Source: Actinomycetes bacterium (GTDB lineage Bacteria > Actinomycetota > Thermoleophilia > Gaiellales > Gaiellaceae). Taken from it: a stretch of DNA of 44,027 bases. Location: positions 1 through 44,027 of the forward strand of contig JAOPYY010000037.1 in the NCBI GenBank assembly GCA_025964395.1. Direction: 5' to 3'. The translations under genes were made by a program, and so were the position numbers. The notes below the pieces were generated by a model, which was not told the origin of the DNA, searched no databases, and was given only the letters and a program-made list of their open reading frames with translations. This document shows, piece by piece, positions 1-9,010 of the stretch. Positions within the stretch are counted from its first letter, which is position 1. Each line of letters begins with the position of its first letter.

Positions 1-951
1 TCAGGCGAGGAAGTCGATGAGCAGTTCGTTGACGCGTCCAGCCTCGTCGTGATGGACCCAGTGCGACGCGTCGGCTAGGCGCTCGACGCGCTCGAGATTG
101 GGCACATCGTTCCGGTCGGGCTCGGCGAGTTCGGAGCCGAGGTAGGAGTCGCGCTCCCCCCAGATGACCAGTGTCGGCGCCGAGATCGGGCGAAGCTTCG
201 CTGTAGCTTCCTTCTGGGACTGTCTGACCGAGGCGCGGTAGTAGTTGATCATCCCGGCCGCTGCTCCCGGCTGCGACCATGCCTCGACGTAGCGTTCGAT
301 TTCCTGTGGAGTGTAAGGCGGGTTCGCGTCGTGCAGGAAGTGCCGGAAGAAGTGCCAGTCTCTGGCGTGCACCACGTCCTCGGGCAGTCCCGGTGCCGCG
401 AAGAAGAAGAAGTACCAGGACTTCCGGAGCTGGTTCGGGTTGTGCAGTCCCTCCTGGAGCCGCCGCGGATGCGCCGCGTTGAGGATGACGAGTTGGTCGA
501 CCACCTCGGGGTGGTTCATCGCGGTGGTCCAGGCGATGCTTCCGCCCCAATCGTGACCGACCAACATCGCGGACTCGGCGCCGAGCTCCCGGATGAGATC
601 GCGAATGTCATCGGCCAGTCGGTCGACGGCGTAGGCCTCGAAGCCCTCTGGCTTCGATGACAGGTTGTAGCCGCGCGTGTCGGGCGCGACGACCCGGAAA
701 CCTGCCGCCGCGAGCGGCGCGATTTGCAGCCGCCAACCGAACCAGAACTCCGGGAAGCCGTGCAGCAGAACGATCAGCGGCCCATCGCCGGCCTCGACGT
801 AATGCAAGCTCTGATCGCCGACCTTGGCGTAGCCCTCCCGAATCTCGATCCGGTCGTGCGACATGAGGCTGCTGAACGTGCTGGCGAGCAGATTTGGTGC
901 CACGGCGACCGAGGCGCCCTCCGACGTGTGCTTTCCCAACGGCGTGCTCAT
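1..951 (-). CDS. alpha/beta hydrolase, epoxide hydrolase-like
   Basis: 316-residue alpha/beta-hydrolase, complete: the TGA stop is the first three bases of the window. Visible motifs are the oxyanion motif HGFPEFWFGWR (about residue 64), the nucleophile elbow GHDWGG with Asp as nucleophile (about 133), an acid-region motif WGERDSY (about 266) and the catalytic His in ASHWVHHDE near the C-terminus. HDWGG and an aromatic cap segment (SWYFFFF) favour soluble epoxide hydrolase, which opens epoxides to diols by an Asp-ester intermediate, over haloalkane dehalogenase; the two cannot be separated with certainty by eye. The start is supported by AAAGGAG just upstream of ATG. No signal peptide, so cytoplasmic. 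It stands alone, about 630 bases from the TetR gene on the same strand. Confidence 0.85.
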   Translation of the reverse strand: MSTPLGKHTSEGASVAVAPNLLASTFSSLMSHDRIEIREGYAKVGDQSLHYVEAGDGPLIVLLHGFPEFWFGWRLQIAPLAAAGFRVVAPDTRGYNLSSKPEGFEAYAVDRLADDIRDLIRELGAESAMLVGHDWGGSIAWTTAMNHPEVVDQLVILNAAHPRRLQEGLHNPNQLRKSWYFFFFAAPGLPEDVVHARDWHFFRHFLHDANPPYTPQEIERYVEAWSQPGAAAGMINYYRASVRQSQKEATAKLRPISAPTLVIWGERDSYLGSELAEPDRNDVPNLERVERLADASHWVHHDEAGRVNELLIDFLA

Positions 952-1346
952 GAGATCTCCTTTCCCTAGAACACCGCTCAGTCTCGGGGGCCGGGCGATT
1001 GGTCGCGCCAGTGGAAGACACTGGTGCGATCACGGGTCGAGCACAGGCACGCTCGGGTCGGCGCGCCGCCACAGGAATCGAGGCCCGGCCCTCACCGCGG
1101 GTCGAGGGTTGCCAGAGTTCGTTACGGGTTGTTGATCTCGTCGAGGGCTGGAACAGCGCTTGCGCCGAAATCGAGGACGAAGAAGCCGATCAGAGAGAAT
1201 GATTCCGACGGCGTCGTCGGTCGTGCGTTCTGGGGATGACGGAGGCCGCCGTCACGCCGGCAGCCGTGTCGGCGGACGCTCGCCGAGGGCGGGGATGGGC
1301 GGCGGCTGCTTGGCCACGGGACATCCGGACCGGAGGAGAGAGTGAG

Positions 1347-1366
1347 TGGGCGCACCTGGGATCGAA
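1347..1366 (-). repeat. tRNA 3'-end-like fragment
   Basis: Read on the minus strand this is TTCGATCCCAGGTGCGCCCA, which fits a tRNA T-loop (TTCGATC), T-stem 3' arm (CCAGG), acceptor 3' arm (TGCGCCC) and discriminator A. The matching 5' T-stem is absent, so it is at most a fragment. It directly abuts the 125-bp repeat that looks like the end of an integrase gene, which is where an attachment site would sit. The amino-acid identity cannot be told. Confidence 0.35.
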
Positions 1367-1492
1367 TCAGCTCGGTCGTTGCGACCTAGTCGGACCGTAC
1401 AGGACCTGAGCCAAATCCGTCGTCGGCGGGATGCCTGCGGACGACTCCGTACGACCTCGTTCCCGTCTTGAATCTGACACAGAATCTGACAC
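1367..1492 (-). pseudogene. relic of a gene 3' end, possibly integrase (copy A)
   Basis: Positions 1368-1492 align without gaps to 19911-20035 (about 100 of 125 bases by hand count; 47 of 50 at the low-coordinate end). On the minus strand both copies read as a protein tail sharing VSDSVSDS, then DLAQVLYGP, followed by a stop. Differences concentrate in the middle while the peptide ends are kept, as in a coding sequence. The tandem GAATCTGACAC units at 1470-1480 and 1482-1492 encode the VSDS repeat. Identity as a tyrosine-integrase tail is an inference from its position beside a tRNA-like fragment and from the other integration scars; no catalytic residues lie in the preserved part. Confidence 0.4.
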
Positions 1493-1583
1493 GGGAGTGC
1501 CGCACGACCGCAATGAGCGGACCAGTGAGCCCTGATCGCCGGTTGACGAGGAGGCGGCCACGTCCAGGCGAACTCGACGACCG

Positions 1584-2168
1584 CTAAATCGAGCGCACGA
1601 GGCCGACCATCAGGTCAGCAGCGGCAAGGTCGTCGAGGCCCTGCTGCCGCGCAAGGGACCGCCAGGTCTCGAACTCGACCGCGTGGCCGATCGCGGCCCG
1701 CGTCAGCTGTCGGCGGTGGCCGCGTGCCGTCCAGCCGCGGTCGAGGGTCAGCCGAACTGCGTCCCAGTACTCCAGAAAGGGCTGCGCGATCTCTTGCAAC
1801 GTTGGCGAGTCGGGCAGATCGCGCAGCAGGTTCGCGGTCATCCCTTCGGTGGTGCGGAAGAATGCGTAGATCTCCCGAAGCGCGACCTTCAGCCGTTCGA
1901 TTGGATCGGCCACCGTCGCCCACGCGGTGGGGTCGGGCAGTGGGTTCGCCGCAGCCCAATGCGCGGAGCAGGCGCGGAACAGCGCGCGGTCGTCCGCGAA
2001 GTGGCGATACACGGTCAGGCGCTGGACTTGGGCGCTCTGTGCGATCGCGCTGATCGTCGTCCGCGCGGGCCCGACTGTTTCGTGGAGTTCGACGGTTGCC
2101 TCGACGATCCGTCGCCGAGTCTCGGCTTGGCTCTCGGCCCGTTGTCCTTGCTCGTATTTCCGCGCCAT
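1584..2168 (-). CDS. TetR/AcrR family transcriptional regulator
   Basis: 194 residues. The N-terminal TetR helix-turn-helix is clear (TRRRIVEATVELHETVGPARTTISAIAQ..VQRLTVYRHF, about residues 18-65); the C-terminal ligand domain is not assignable by eye. ATG is preceded by AGGAAAG. It is divergent from the cupin gene at 2261, with 92 bases between them and an inverted repeat at 2224-2244, so it probably represses itself and the cupin gene. Ligand unknown. Confidence 0.88.
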   Translation of the reverse strand: MARKYEQGQRAESQAETRRRIVEATVELHETVGPARTTISAIAQSAQVQRLTVYRHFADDRALFRACSAHWAAANPLPDPTAWATVADPIERLKVALREIYAFFRTTEGMTANLLRDLPDSPTLQEIAQPFLEYWDAVRLTLDRGWTARGHRRQLTRAAIGHAVEFETWRSLARQQGLDDLAAADLMVGLVRSI

Positions 2169-2223
2169 TGCTTTCCTGTCCCTCGGGCAGCGTTGACTTC
2201 GCCCGACCTCGCTGTTAGCTTCT

Positions 2224-2244
2224 ATTCAGTGAACACAACTGTAT
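2224..2244. promoter_or_regulatory. TetR operator candidate
   Basis: Inverted repeat ATTCAGT-N7-ACTGTAT: six of seven positions in each arm pair. It lies in the divergent gap between the TetR gene and the cupin gene, and ends 6 bases before the AGGAGG ribosome binding site (2251-2256), the place expected for a TetR dimer site controlling both genes. Confidence 0.55.
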
Positions 2245-2260
2245 ATCTAAAGGAGGAGCT

Positions 2261-2779
2261 GTGAGCGTGCAACTGGGCAGAGTGACGATTCCGCCGGAAG
2301 GCAGCGAAGAAGTGGAGATCGGCGGCCTCGGGATCGTGTGGAAGATCGAAGGCGCCGAGGGCGAAGGACGGTTCTCCGTCGTGCACCATCCACTCGCGCC
2401 AAGAGCGCTCGCGGCACCTCTGCACCGGCACAGCCGGGAGGACGAGTACTCGTACGTGCTCGAAGGGACGCTCGGCGCTCTGCTCGGCGAAGAGGTCGTG
2501 ACCGCGGGGCCCGGCACGTGGGTGTTCAAGCGGCGCAACCAGTGGCACACGTTCTGGAACGCCGGCGACACACCCTGCGAGATCATCGAGATCATCTCGC
2601 CCTCCGGCTTCGAGAGCTTCTTTCGCGACTTGGCTGAGGTTTATGCGACGGGCGAGCCGGATCTCGCGCACTTCGGCGAGCTCTGCGGTCGCTACGGGTT
2701 GGAGATGGACCCGACGAGCGTTCCCGACCTCTGCGCGCGCTTCGGCGTCACGCATCCACTTCAGAACGCGCCGGCGTAG
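2261..2779 (+). CDS. cupin domain protein
   Basis: 172 residues, single-domain cupin. Motif 1 is HRHSREDEYSYVLEG (about residues 48-62), giving two His and one Glu as metal ligands; motif 2 is PGTWVFKRRNQWHTFWN, supplying the last His. The domain is typical of small dioxygenases, isomerases or binding proteins; no substrate can be assigned. The GTG at 2261 follows a strong AGGAGG with only 4 bases between; a second in-frame GTG at 2267 would give a spacing of 10, so the start is uncertain by two codons. Its promoter region contains the TetR operator candidate. Confidence 0.85.
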   Translation: MSVQLGRVTIPPEGSEEVEIGGLGIVWKIEGAEGEGRFSVVHHPLAPRALAAPLHRHSREDEYSYVLEGTLGALLGEEVVTAGPGTWVFKRRNQWHTFWNAGDTPCEIIEIISPSGFESFFRDLAEVYATGEPDLAHFGELCGRYGLEMDPTSVPDLCARFGVTHPLQNAPA

Positions 2780-3006
2780 GCGTCAGTGCCGGTCGCAATC
2801 ACTTGCCGTCTTTGGCACCCGGGAGAGCGTGAAGCCATGCAGAAGCCGGCAATCCCTGATCCAACTCGGTCTTGAGATGATGTTGTCGGCCATTGGTCGG
2901 AGGGCCACGAACGATGCTGTGCCTGACCGACTGGGCAGCGCGAGGGCGAACGGCCAGTCTGGCTGAACATGGTTTACAGATACCTCCGCGGCACCGGAGA
3001 GCGGCG

Positions 3007-4809
3007 ATGGCCGTGAATCACGGGCTAAAGGAATCGAACGCGGGACCCGATACCGCCGAGATGGCGGCTCAAGAGGATCTGGCCTCGAAACCCGGAGTGC
3101 GATCGCTTGGCCATGAGGAGGTCTCTCGCCGCTATCGCACCCTGGTTGAGCAGTTGCCGCTCGTCATCTATATCGACGAACTCGACGCCTCGAGTTCGAA
3201 CATCTTCACGAGCAAGCAGATCGAGCCACTGCTTGGGTACTCCGTCGAGGAATGGGCGTCTGACAAGGATCTGTTCGTCCGCACTCTGCATCCGGATGAC
3301 CGAGACCGTGTTCTTGCGGCGCATGCGGACTCCCACGCAATGCTCACGCCGCTCAGTCTCGAGTACCGACTGGTCGCCCGGGACGGCCGGGTCGTCTCGG
3401 TGCGGGACGAGGCCGTCGTCGTGCACGACGATTCAGGCTCGCCGCTGTACCTCCACGGCTATCTACTCGACGTCACGGTGGAGCGGGAAACGCAAGAGCA
3501 GTTGCGCAGCCTGGCGCTGTTCGACCCGCTGACCCAACTCGCCAACCGTGCCTTCTTTCAAGAGCAGTTTCATCAAGCGGTAGCGACGCGCAAGGAGGGT
3601 CAATCCAGGACCGTCCTGATGTTCATCGACCTAAACGAATTCAAGACGATCAACGATCGCTGGGGACACGATGCCGGCGATCGAGTCTTGCAAACGCTCG
3701 GCAGGCGAATACAAGAGACCGTCCGCGCAGGCGACGCAGCAGCGCGCATGGGCGGCGATGAGTTCGCCGTCGTCTTGCCGGCCGTGGATGACCCGGCGGA
3801 GGCGGCCCGGGCGGCAGAACGATTGCTCGAACGGATCAGACAGCCGATCGAGATCGACGGAGAACATCTCTGCGTAACCGCGAGTATCGGGATCTCACTC
3901 GGCGACGATGTTGACGCGATGCTCAAGGAAGCGGACGCCGCGATGTATCGCTCGAAGACACAGCAGGACGTCGGCTACGCCTTTTACGACGCAGCCGTCG
4001 ACTCCGCCGCGGTTCAGCGCTCCCGCCGCGTCGCAGAGCTCCGCGACGCGCTCACACGTTCTGAGTTCCGCGTCGACTACCAGCCGATCGTCGCCCTGCA
4101 GGAACACAAGATCACAACGTACGAGGCGCTTCTGCGATGGGAACACCCACGGGAAGGCCTTGTCGCCCCTCTCGATTTCATTCCTCTCGCCGAGGAGTCC
4201 GGCCTGATCGTGCAGATCGGGACGTGGGTACTCGAGCAGGCGTGTGCCTTCGGCGCGCAGCTCATCTCGGAGGGCCGCGAAGGGATCCGAGTCGCGGTCA
4301 ACGTCTCCGCCCGACAACTTCAAGACGACGAGTTCGCACACCGCGTGGCCGAATGCCTCGATGCGCACGACCTTCCTCCAGATCGGCTGACGCTCGAAAT
4401 CACCGAGAGCGTCCTGCTCGCCGCCGGCGACCACGTCCAGCGACAACTCGAATCACTGAAGACACTCGGCGTAATGTTGGCACTCGACGACTTCGGCACC
4501 GGGTACGCATCGCTCGCATACCTCCAGCGCTTCCCCGTCGACATCCTCAAGATCGATCGGACGTTCACCGCCCAAATCGCCTCGACCGCGGAGCCGGTTC
4601 TGCTGAAAGGAATCATCGAACTCGGATCGGCACTCGGCCTCACGCTCATCGCCGAAGGAATCGAAACGATCGAGCAGCATCAAATCGTGCAACAACTCGG
4701 CTGCCACGGCGCACAAGGCTTCTACTTTGGATACCCCGAACGCATCCCCGTGACCGATCTTCTCGTGCCGGCCATCGTGGCGTCACCAGCCCACGACGCC
4801 GGTAAGTAG
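3007..4809 (+). CDS. PAS-GGDEF-EAL cyclic-di-GMP turnover protein
   Basis: 600 residues from the chosen ATG, preceded by GGAG with 7-base spacing; the frame is open further upstream to a TTG at 2893 but has no domain there. Order: PAS sensor domain (about 40-160), GGDEF diguanylate cyclase (about 168-325) with intact GGDEF and an RxxD inhibitory site (RAGD) five residues before it, and an EAL phosphodiesterase (about 345-590) with YEALLRW, NVSARQL, ITES, DDFGTG, and AEGIET. Both catalytic halves look intact, so it could make and degrade c-di-GMP, with PAS input choosing the direction. No membrane helix is seen, so it is probably cytosolic. It stands alone and is followed by a strong hairpin terminator. 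Confidence 0.92.
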   Translation: MAVNHGLKESNAGPDTAEMAAQEDLASKPGVRSLGHEEVSRRYRTLVEQLPLVIYIDELDASSSNIFTSKQIEPLLGYSVEEWASDKDLFVRTLHPDDRDRVLAAHADSHAMLTPLSLEYRLVARDGRVVSVRDEAVVVHDDSGSPLYLHGYLLDVTVERETQEQLRSLALFDPLTQLANRAFFQEQFHQAVATRKEGQSRTVLMFIDLNEFKTINDRWGHDAGDRVLQTLGRRIQETVRAGDAAARMGGDEFAVVLPAVDDPAEAARAAERLLERIRQPIEIDGEHLCVTASIGISLGDDVDAMLKEADAAMYRSKTQQDVGYAFYDAAVDSAAVQRSRRVAELRDALTRSEFRVDYQPIVALQEHKITTYEALLRWEHPREGLVAPLDFIPLAEESGLIVQIGTWVLEQACAFGAQLISEGREGIRVAVNVSARQLQDDEFAHRVAECLDAHDLPPDRLTLEITESVLLAAGDHVQRQLESLKTLGVMLALDDFGTGYASLAYLQRFPVDILKIDRTFTAQIASTAEPVLLKGIIELGSALGLTLIAEGIETIEQHQIVQQLGCHGAQGFYFGYPERIPVTDLLVPAIVASPAHDAGK

Positions 4810-4830
4810 ACGAACGCAACCCCGGTTCGA

Positions 4831-4853
4831 TCGCGATCTGCTCCAGATCGCGA
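4831..4853 (+). terminator. hairpin terminator
   Basis: Perfect 10-bp stem TCGCGATCTG / CAGATCGCGA with a 3-base loop (CTC), starting 22 bases after the GGDEF-EAL stop. There is no T-tract, as is common for actinobacterial terminators. Confidence 0.6.
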
Positions 4854-4955
4854 CCGCCGTCTGTGGCTTGCCCGCGTGCTTACTCTGACGGGCCGAGCAG
4901 ATCGCCACCCGGGTTCTCTCCAGCGCATCGGCTCTGTGGAGGACAGCGGACGGAA

Positions 4956-4996
4956 TGCCCCCGACAAGAATCGAACTTGTGCACGCGGTTTAGGAA
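4956..4996 (-). repeat. tRNA-Arg(CCT) 3' fragment, left copy (att-like)
   Basis: Identical over 41 bases to 10334-10374. On the minus strand it reads from the anticodon loop (TTCCTAA) through the 3' anticodon stem, a T-arm (ACAAG-TTCGATT-CTTGT) and acceptor strand CGGGGGC plus discriminator A. The 5' half of the tRNA is missing and identity stops exactly in the anticodon loop, a common crossover point for tyrosine integrases. Best read as an attachment-site scar. Confidence 0.75.
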
Positions 4997-5189
4997 GCTT
5001 CTTGCACGCTCCGGGAATTGCCTGTAAACGACGTGGCTCTCAGTGATCTGGGTGGGGTGTGCGCCAGTGATTGCGCCGGTCTCGCTCTCGAGATCTTTGC
5101 GGCCCCGGTGGAAGGACAACTGCCGCGTCGGGAGGTTCCCGCCTCGGCGCTCGCGCAGCACCTCGGGCCGCGTTACGCTCACGGCAGGG

Positions 5190-8100
5190 ATGACCTGCTC
5201 TGCGTGTGGAACCGAGAACAGGCCGACGGCAAAGTTCTGCGGCGGCTGCGGTGCAGCTCTGGCCGCGAGCTGCCCCGCATGCGGCGCGGCGAACGACCCG
5301 GGCCTTCGGTTCTGCAACGAGTGCGGGGGCGCACTCGGTGAGACTGCAGCCTCGGCCGTTTCGGTTCCTGCGCCTGTCGCCGAGCGAAGGCTCGTCTCCG
5401 TGCTCTTCGCCGACCTCGTCGGGTTCACGACGCTGTCGGAGAACCGCGACAGCGAGGACGTGCGTGAGCTGCTCTCGCGCTACTTCGAGACGGCTCGCCG
5501 CTTGATCGAGCTGTACGGCGGAACCGTCGAGAAGTTCATCGGCGACGCCGTTATGGCCGTGTGGGGGACGCCCGCCGCGACCGAAGACGACGCCGAGCGA
5601 GCCGTCCGCGCCGCCCTCGACCTCCTCGCCGCGGTTTCTGCCCTCGGACAGGAGGTCGGTGCCGAGGGCCTGCGAGCCCGGGCAGGCGTGCTGACCGGGG
5701 AGGCTGCGGTGACGCTCGGGGCGGAGGGCCAGGGGATGGTCGCCGGCGATCTCGTCAACACGGCCTCGCGCATCCAGTCGTCCGCCGAGCCCGGCCAGGT
5801 GCTCGTCGGCGAGGCCACGCGCCGCGCCACCGAGCAGGCGATCGTCTATGCCGAGGCTGGAGCCCACGAACTGAAGGGCAAGCTCGAGCCGATTGAGCTC
5901 TGGCGCGCCGTCCGGATCATCTCCGGGCGCCAAGGCGCGCAGCGCTCGGTCGGACTGGAAGCACCCTTTGTCGGGCGCGACCGCGAGTTGCGCCTCGTCA
6001 AGGAGCTCTTTCACGCGTCGGCAGAGGAGCACAAGGCGCACCTCGCCTCGGTTACCGGCATCGCGGGCATCGGCAAGTCGCGCCTCGTCTGGGAGTTCTA
6101 CAAGTACTTCGACGGGCTGGCCGACACCGTCTACTGGCACCGCGGCCGCTGTCTCGCCTACGGCGACGGTGTCACCTACTGGGCCCTCGCGGACATGGTG
6201 CGCATGCGGGCTCGGATCGCCGAGGACGAGGAGCCGGCCTCGGCGCTCGCGAAACTGGATGCGACGCTGTCGGAGACGATTCTCGACGGCGATGAGCGGA
6301 GCTTCGTCGAGCCGCGGATAGCGCAGTTGTTGGGGCTCGCGGACGCTGCACCGGGTGATCGGGCCGATCTTTTCGCCGCCTGGAGGCTCTTCTTCGAGCG
6401 GCTTGCCGACACCTATCCCACGGTGCTCGTCTTCGAGGATTTGCAGTGGGCCGATGCCAGCCTGCTCGACTTCATCGAGTACCTGCTCGAGTGGTCACGC
6501 TCCTCGCCGCTCCTCGTCCTCACGCTCGCCCGTCCCGAGCTCGCGGACCGGCGCGCGGGGTGGGGCACCGGCCTCCGCAACTTCACGTCGCTCTACCTCG
6601 AGCCGCTCGGCGACGCCGCGATGTCCGAGCTACTTGCGGGCCTCGTCCCGGGGCTGCCTGCCGCCCTGCGCGACCAGATCCTGGCACGGGCCGAGGGCGT
6701 GCCGCTCTACGCGGTCGAGACGGTGCGCATGCTGCTCGACCGTGGGTTGCTCGCCGAGCAAGGCACCGCGTACGTGCTCACCGGCGAAGTCGCGTCGCTC
6801 GAGGTGCCCGCGACGCTGCACGGTTTGATCGCAGCGCGCCTCGACGGGCTTCCGGTCGAGGAGCGGCGCTTGCTGCAGGACGCGGCGGTCGTCGGCAAGA
6901 CGTTCACGCGTGCCGCCGTGGTCGCCGTGACGGGGCTCGGTGAGGACGAGCTCGAACGGCTGCTCGCGTCGCTCGTCCGCAAGGAAGTGCTCTCGCTGCA
7001 GGCCGACCCGCGCTCGCCGGAGCACGGCCAGTACGGCTTCCTGCAGGACCTCGTCCGCCACGTGGCGCTGGAGACGCTCTCGAAGAGAGAGCGGCGGGCC
7101 CGCCATCTCGCTGCTGCGGCGCACCTGGAGAGCGCCTATCCGGACGACGACGAGGTCGTCGAGGTGCTCGCCTCCCACTACCTCGATGCGTACACCGCGC
7201 TGCCGGATGCCGACGACGCCGGTGAGATCCGCACGAAGGCGCGGGCGGCGCTCGAGCGTGCCGGCGACCGCGCGGAGTCCCTCGGTGCCCCCGGCGAAGC
7301 ACGTCGTTACCTCGAACAGGCTGCAGGGCTCACCGACGCCGCACAGAAGCGAGCCGAGCTGCTCGAGCGTGCCGGCATGCTCGCGTTCGACGCGACCGAT
7401 CTCGAGAGCGCAGCTCAGCTGCTCGCCGAGGCGATCGCGCTCTATGAAGCGGAGGGGGGCACCCACGCGGCGGCTCGCGTCTCGGGCCGGCTCGCCATGG
7501 TCGAGCGTTTCCAGGGGCTCTATGACGCAGCGAACGCACGAGCCGAGGCCGCATTCGCGGCCGTCGCGTCGGACGAGCCGGATGCCGACGTCGCCGAGAT
7601 CGCGCTTGGGGTTGCGGCGGGGCGCCTCTTCCGCGGAGATCTCGAGCGCGCGGCGGAGCGGCTCGAACTGGGTCTCGGCGTCGCCGAGGCGCTCGGTTCC
7701 GCCGCTCTGATGTCACGCGGGTTCGTGCTCCGGTCGCAACTTGCCATGGCCCGGTCGCGTCCGCAGGAGGCCCTCGCATTCCTCGAGCGGGGCCTCTCGA
7801 TCGCCCTCGAGCACGACCAGTTCGACCATGCGGCACGGATCTACTTCCACCTCTCCGACCGGGCCTTCCATCGGGACCGTTACGAGGACGCGCACGGCTA
7901 CCTCCTCCAGGCGCTGAAGTTGGCGCAACGCCGTGGCGACCGCCGCGGTCAGATCGCCACCCTGGCCGAGTTGACGTGGCCGCTCAACATGCTGGGCCGG
8001 TGGGACGAGGCGCTCGAGCTATACGGGCAGATCGCGGAGGAGCACATGCTGGCCACGACGACACTGAGCGTGCTCGACGGTGTGGTCGCGATCCATATCC

Positions 8101-8696
8101 AGCGCAGCAATCTCCCCGAGGCAAAACGGATCTTGTCCTTGTTCGCGTCGCTCGAGACGGTGGCCGACGTCCAGGACCGTTCGTCGTATCTCGCCGGTGC
8201 GTCGGCGGTGCGTCTTGCGGAGGGCCGTTACGACGAGGCACTCCGTCTGGGCATCGAAGCCGACACCGTCGCCAGGACCGGCTTCGCGGCGAGCAGCCAG
8301 CAGTCGAAGCAGGGCCTCGTGGTCGCGCTCGAGGCGGCACTGGCTCTCGGGGAGCGGGGGAAGGTCGAGGAAATCGTCGCCGAGATCCTGGCAAGGCAGC
8401 CCGGTCTTCGGCCCCCCTATCTCGAGGCGCATGCGCTCCGCTTCAAGGCACGGCTCGAGGCCTCAGAGGCAGGCTTCGCAGACGCTACGGCGGCGTTCCG
8501 CACCCTCCGGACGCCGTTCTGGGTCGCCGTCGTGTTGCTCGAGCATGCCGAGCTGGTTGCGCAGGAAGGGCGCGCGAGCGAGGCGGAGCCACTCATAGCG
8601 GAGGCACGCGAGACGTTCGAGCGCCTGCGGGCGACACCCTGGCTCGAGCGGGCCGAGGCGATGTCGAGTCTCGGGCTCGTCGCGCGGCCCCAATAG
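5190..8696 (+). CDS. zinc-ribbon/class III nucleotidyl cyclase/AAA ATPase fusion protein
   Basis: 1168 residues from the chosen ATG, preceded by GGCAGGG; the frame is open to a GTG at 5043 but the extra 49 residues look non-coding. The N-terminus is a double zinc ribbon (four CxxC knuckles within residues 3-45). Residues about 67-245 are a class III adenylate/guanylate cyclase with both metal Asp motifs (FADLVGFT and KFIGDAVMAVWG). An AAA/STAND ATPase follows, with Walker A GIAGIGKS and Walker B TVLVFEDLQWAD, then a long Ala/Leu/Glu-rich helical C-terminus of the TPR type. This layout is common in actinobacteria and is thought to couple a signal to cyclic nucleotide synthesis; nucleotide specificity cannot be fixed by eye. 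It lies inside the segment bounded by the 41-bp tRNA-end repeats, so may be part of an acquired module. Confidence 0.9.
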   Translation: MTCSACGTENRPTAKFCGGCGAALAASCPACGAANDPGLRFCNECGGALGETAASAVSVPAPVAERRLVSVLFADLVGFTTLSENRDSEDVRELLSRYFETARRLIELYGGTVEKFIGDAVMAVWGTPAATEDDAERAVRAALDLLAAVSALGQEVGAEGLRARAGVLTGEAAVTLGAEGQGMVAGDLVNTASRIQSSAEPGQVLVGEATRRATEQAIVYAEAGAHELKGKLEPIELWRAVRIISGRQGAQRSVGLEAPFVGRDRELRLVKELFHASAEEHKAHLASVTGIAGIGKSRLVWEFYKYFDGLADTVYWHRGRCLAYGDGVTYWALADMVRMRARIAEDEEPASALAKLDATLSETILDGDERSFVEPRIAQLLGLADAAPGDRADLFAAWRLFFERLADTYPTVLVFEDLQWADASLLDFIEYLLEWSRSSPLLVLTLARPELADRRAGWGTGLRNFTSLYLEPLGDAAMSELLAGLVPGLPAALRDQILARAEGVPLYAVETVRMLLDRGLLAEQGTAYVLTGEVASLEVPATLHGLIAARLDGLPVEERRLLQDAAVVGKTFTRAAVVAVTGLGEDELERLLASLVRKEVLSLQADPRSPEHGQYGFLQDLVRHVALETLSKRERRARHLAAAAHLESAYPDDDEVVEVLASHYLDAYTALPDADDAGEIRTKARAALERAGDRAESLGAPGEARRYLEQAAGLTDAAQKRAELLERAGMLAFDATDLESAAQLLAEAIALYEAEGGTHAAARVSGRLAMVERFQGLYDAANARAEAAFAAVASDEPDADVAEIALGVAAGRLFRGDLERAAERLELGLGVAEALGSAALMSRGFVLRSQLAMARSRPQEALAFLERGLSIALEHDQFDHAARIYFHLSDRAFHRDRYEDAHGYLLQALKLAQRRGDRRGQIATLAELTWPLNMLGRWDEALELYGQIAEEHMLATTTLSVLDGVVAIHIQRSNLPEAKRILSLFASLETVADVQDRSSYLAGASAVRLAEGRYDEALRLGIEADTVARTGFAASSQQSKQGLVVALEAALALGERGKVEEIVAEILARQPGLRPPYLEAHALRFKARLEASEAGFADATAAFRTLRTPFWVAVVLLEHAELVAQEGRASEAEPLIAEARETFERLRATPWLERAEAMSSLGLVARPQ

Positions 8697-8822
8697 ACCC
8701 CCGTCGGGTCGTTTAGCGCTTGCTGCGCTCGACTCAATCCCGGCGACCACCCACGACGATCACGATGCTCCCAGTCGGTCACCCGAACCACGACGCAATC
8801 ATGTTCGGAGACCGGATCGAGC
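8697..8822. other. short non-coding gap
   Basis: Nothing recognised between the cyclase stop and the gene fragment that starts at 8823. Confidence 0.4.
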
Positions 8823-9010
8823 TTAGCCGAGCGCAGCGGCGCGGCCAGTCGCGGTGATGAACTTCTGCCGGTTCGTGTGGTTAGACATCGGCGCTGCGAG
8901 CTCGCTGCTCGCGGCGCCGATGTCCCGCAAGAACGGCTCGTACGAAAGTCCGAACCTAACGGCGTGCAGGTCGGGTTCCGCGTGAGTCGAGTTGACGGCG
9001 CCGAACGGGG
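8823..9010 (-). pseudogene. 3' gene fragment of unknown family
   Basis: A minus-strand frame about 60 codons long without a start codon reads like a genuine protein tail: LHAVRFGLSYEPFLRDIGAA, then SELAAPMSNHTNRQKFITATG, ending at TAA. It begins where the SRPBCC gene ends, so its 5' part has probably been lost. The family was not recognised, and chance cannot be excluded. Confidence 0.3.

Larger units (their letters stand above)
952..1583. other. gene-poor stretch with integration relics
   Basis: No intact gene seen in about 630 bases. The stretch holds the relic repeat and the tRNA-end-like fragment listed separately. A minus-strand frame ending near 1122 finishes in a hydrophobic peptide (SFSLIGFFVLDFGASAVPAL) that could be the tail of a lost gene, but has no credible start. 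Confidence 0.5.

Noticed and set aside
1-951. Haloalkane dehalogenase
   Set aside because: The HDWGG elbow and cap aromatic residues fit epoxide hydrolase better, though not decisively.
1470-1492. Tandem GAATCTGACAC repeat as a regulatory iteron
   Set aside because: The same repeat is kept in the second copy as part of a conserved reading frame (VSDSVSDS), so a coding origin is simpler.
4956-4996. Complete tRNA-Arg gene at either 41-bp repeat
   Set aside because: No D-arm or 5' acceptor strand is present next to either copy.
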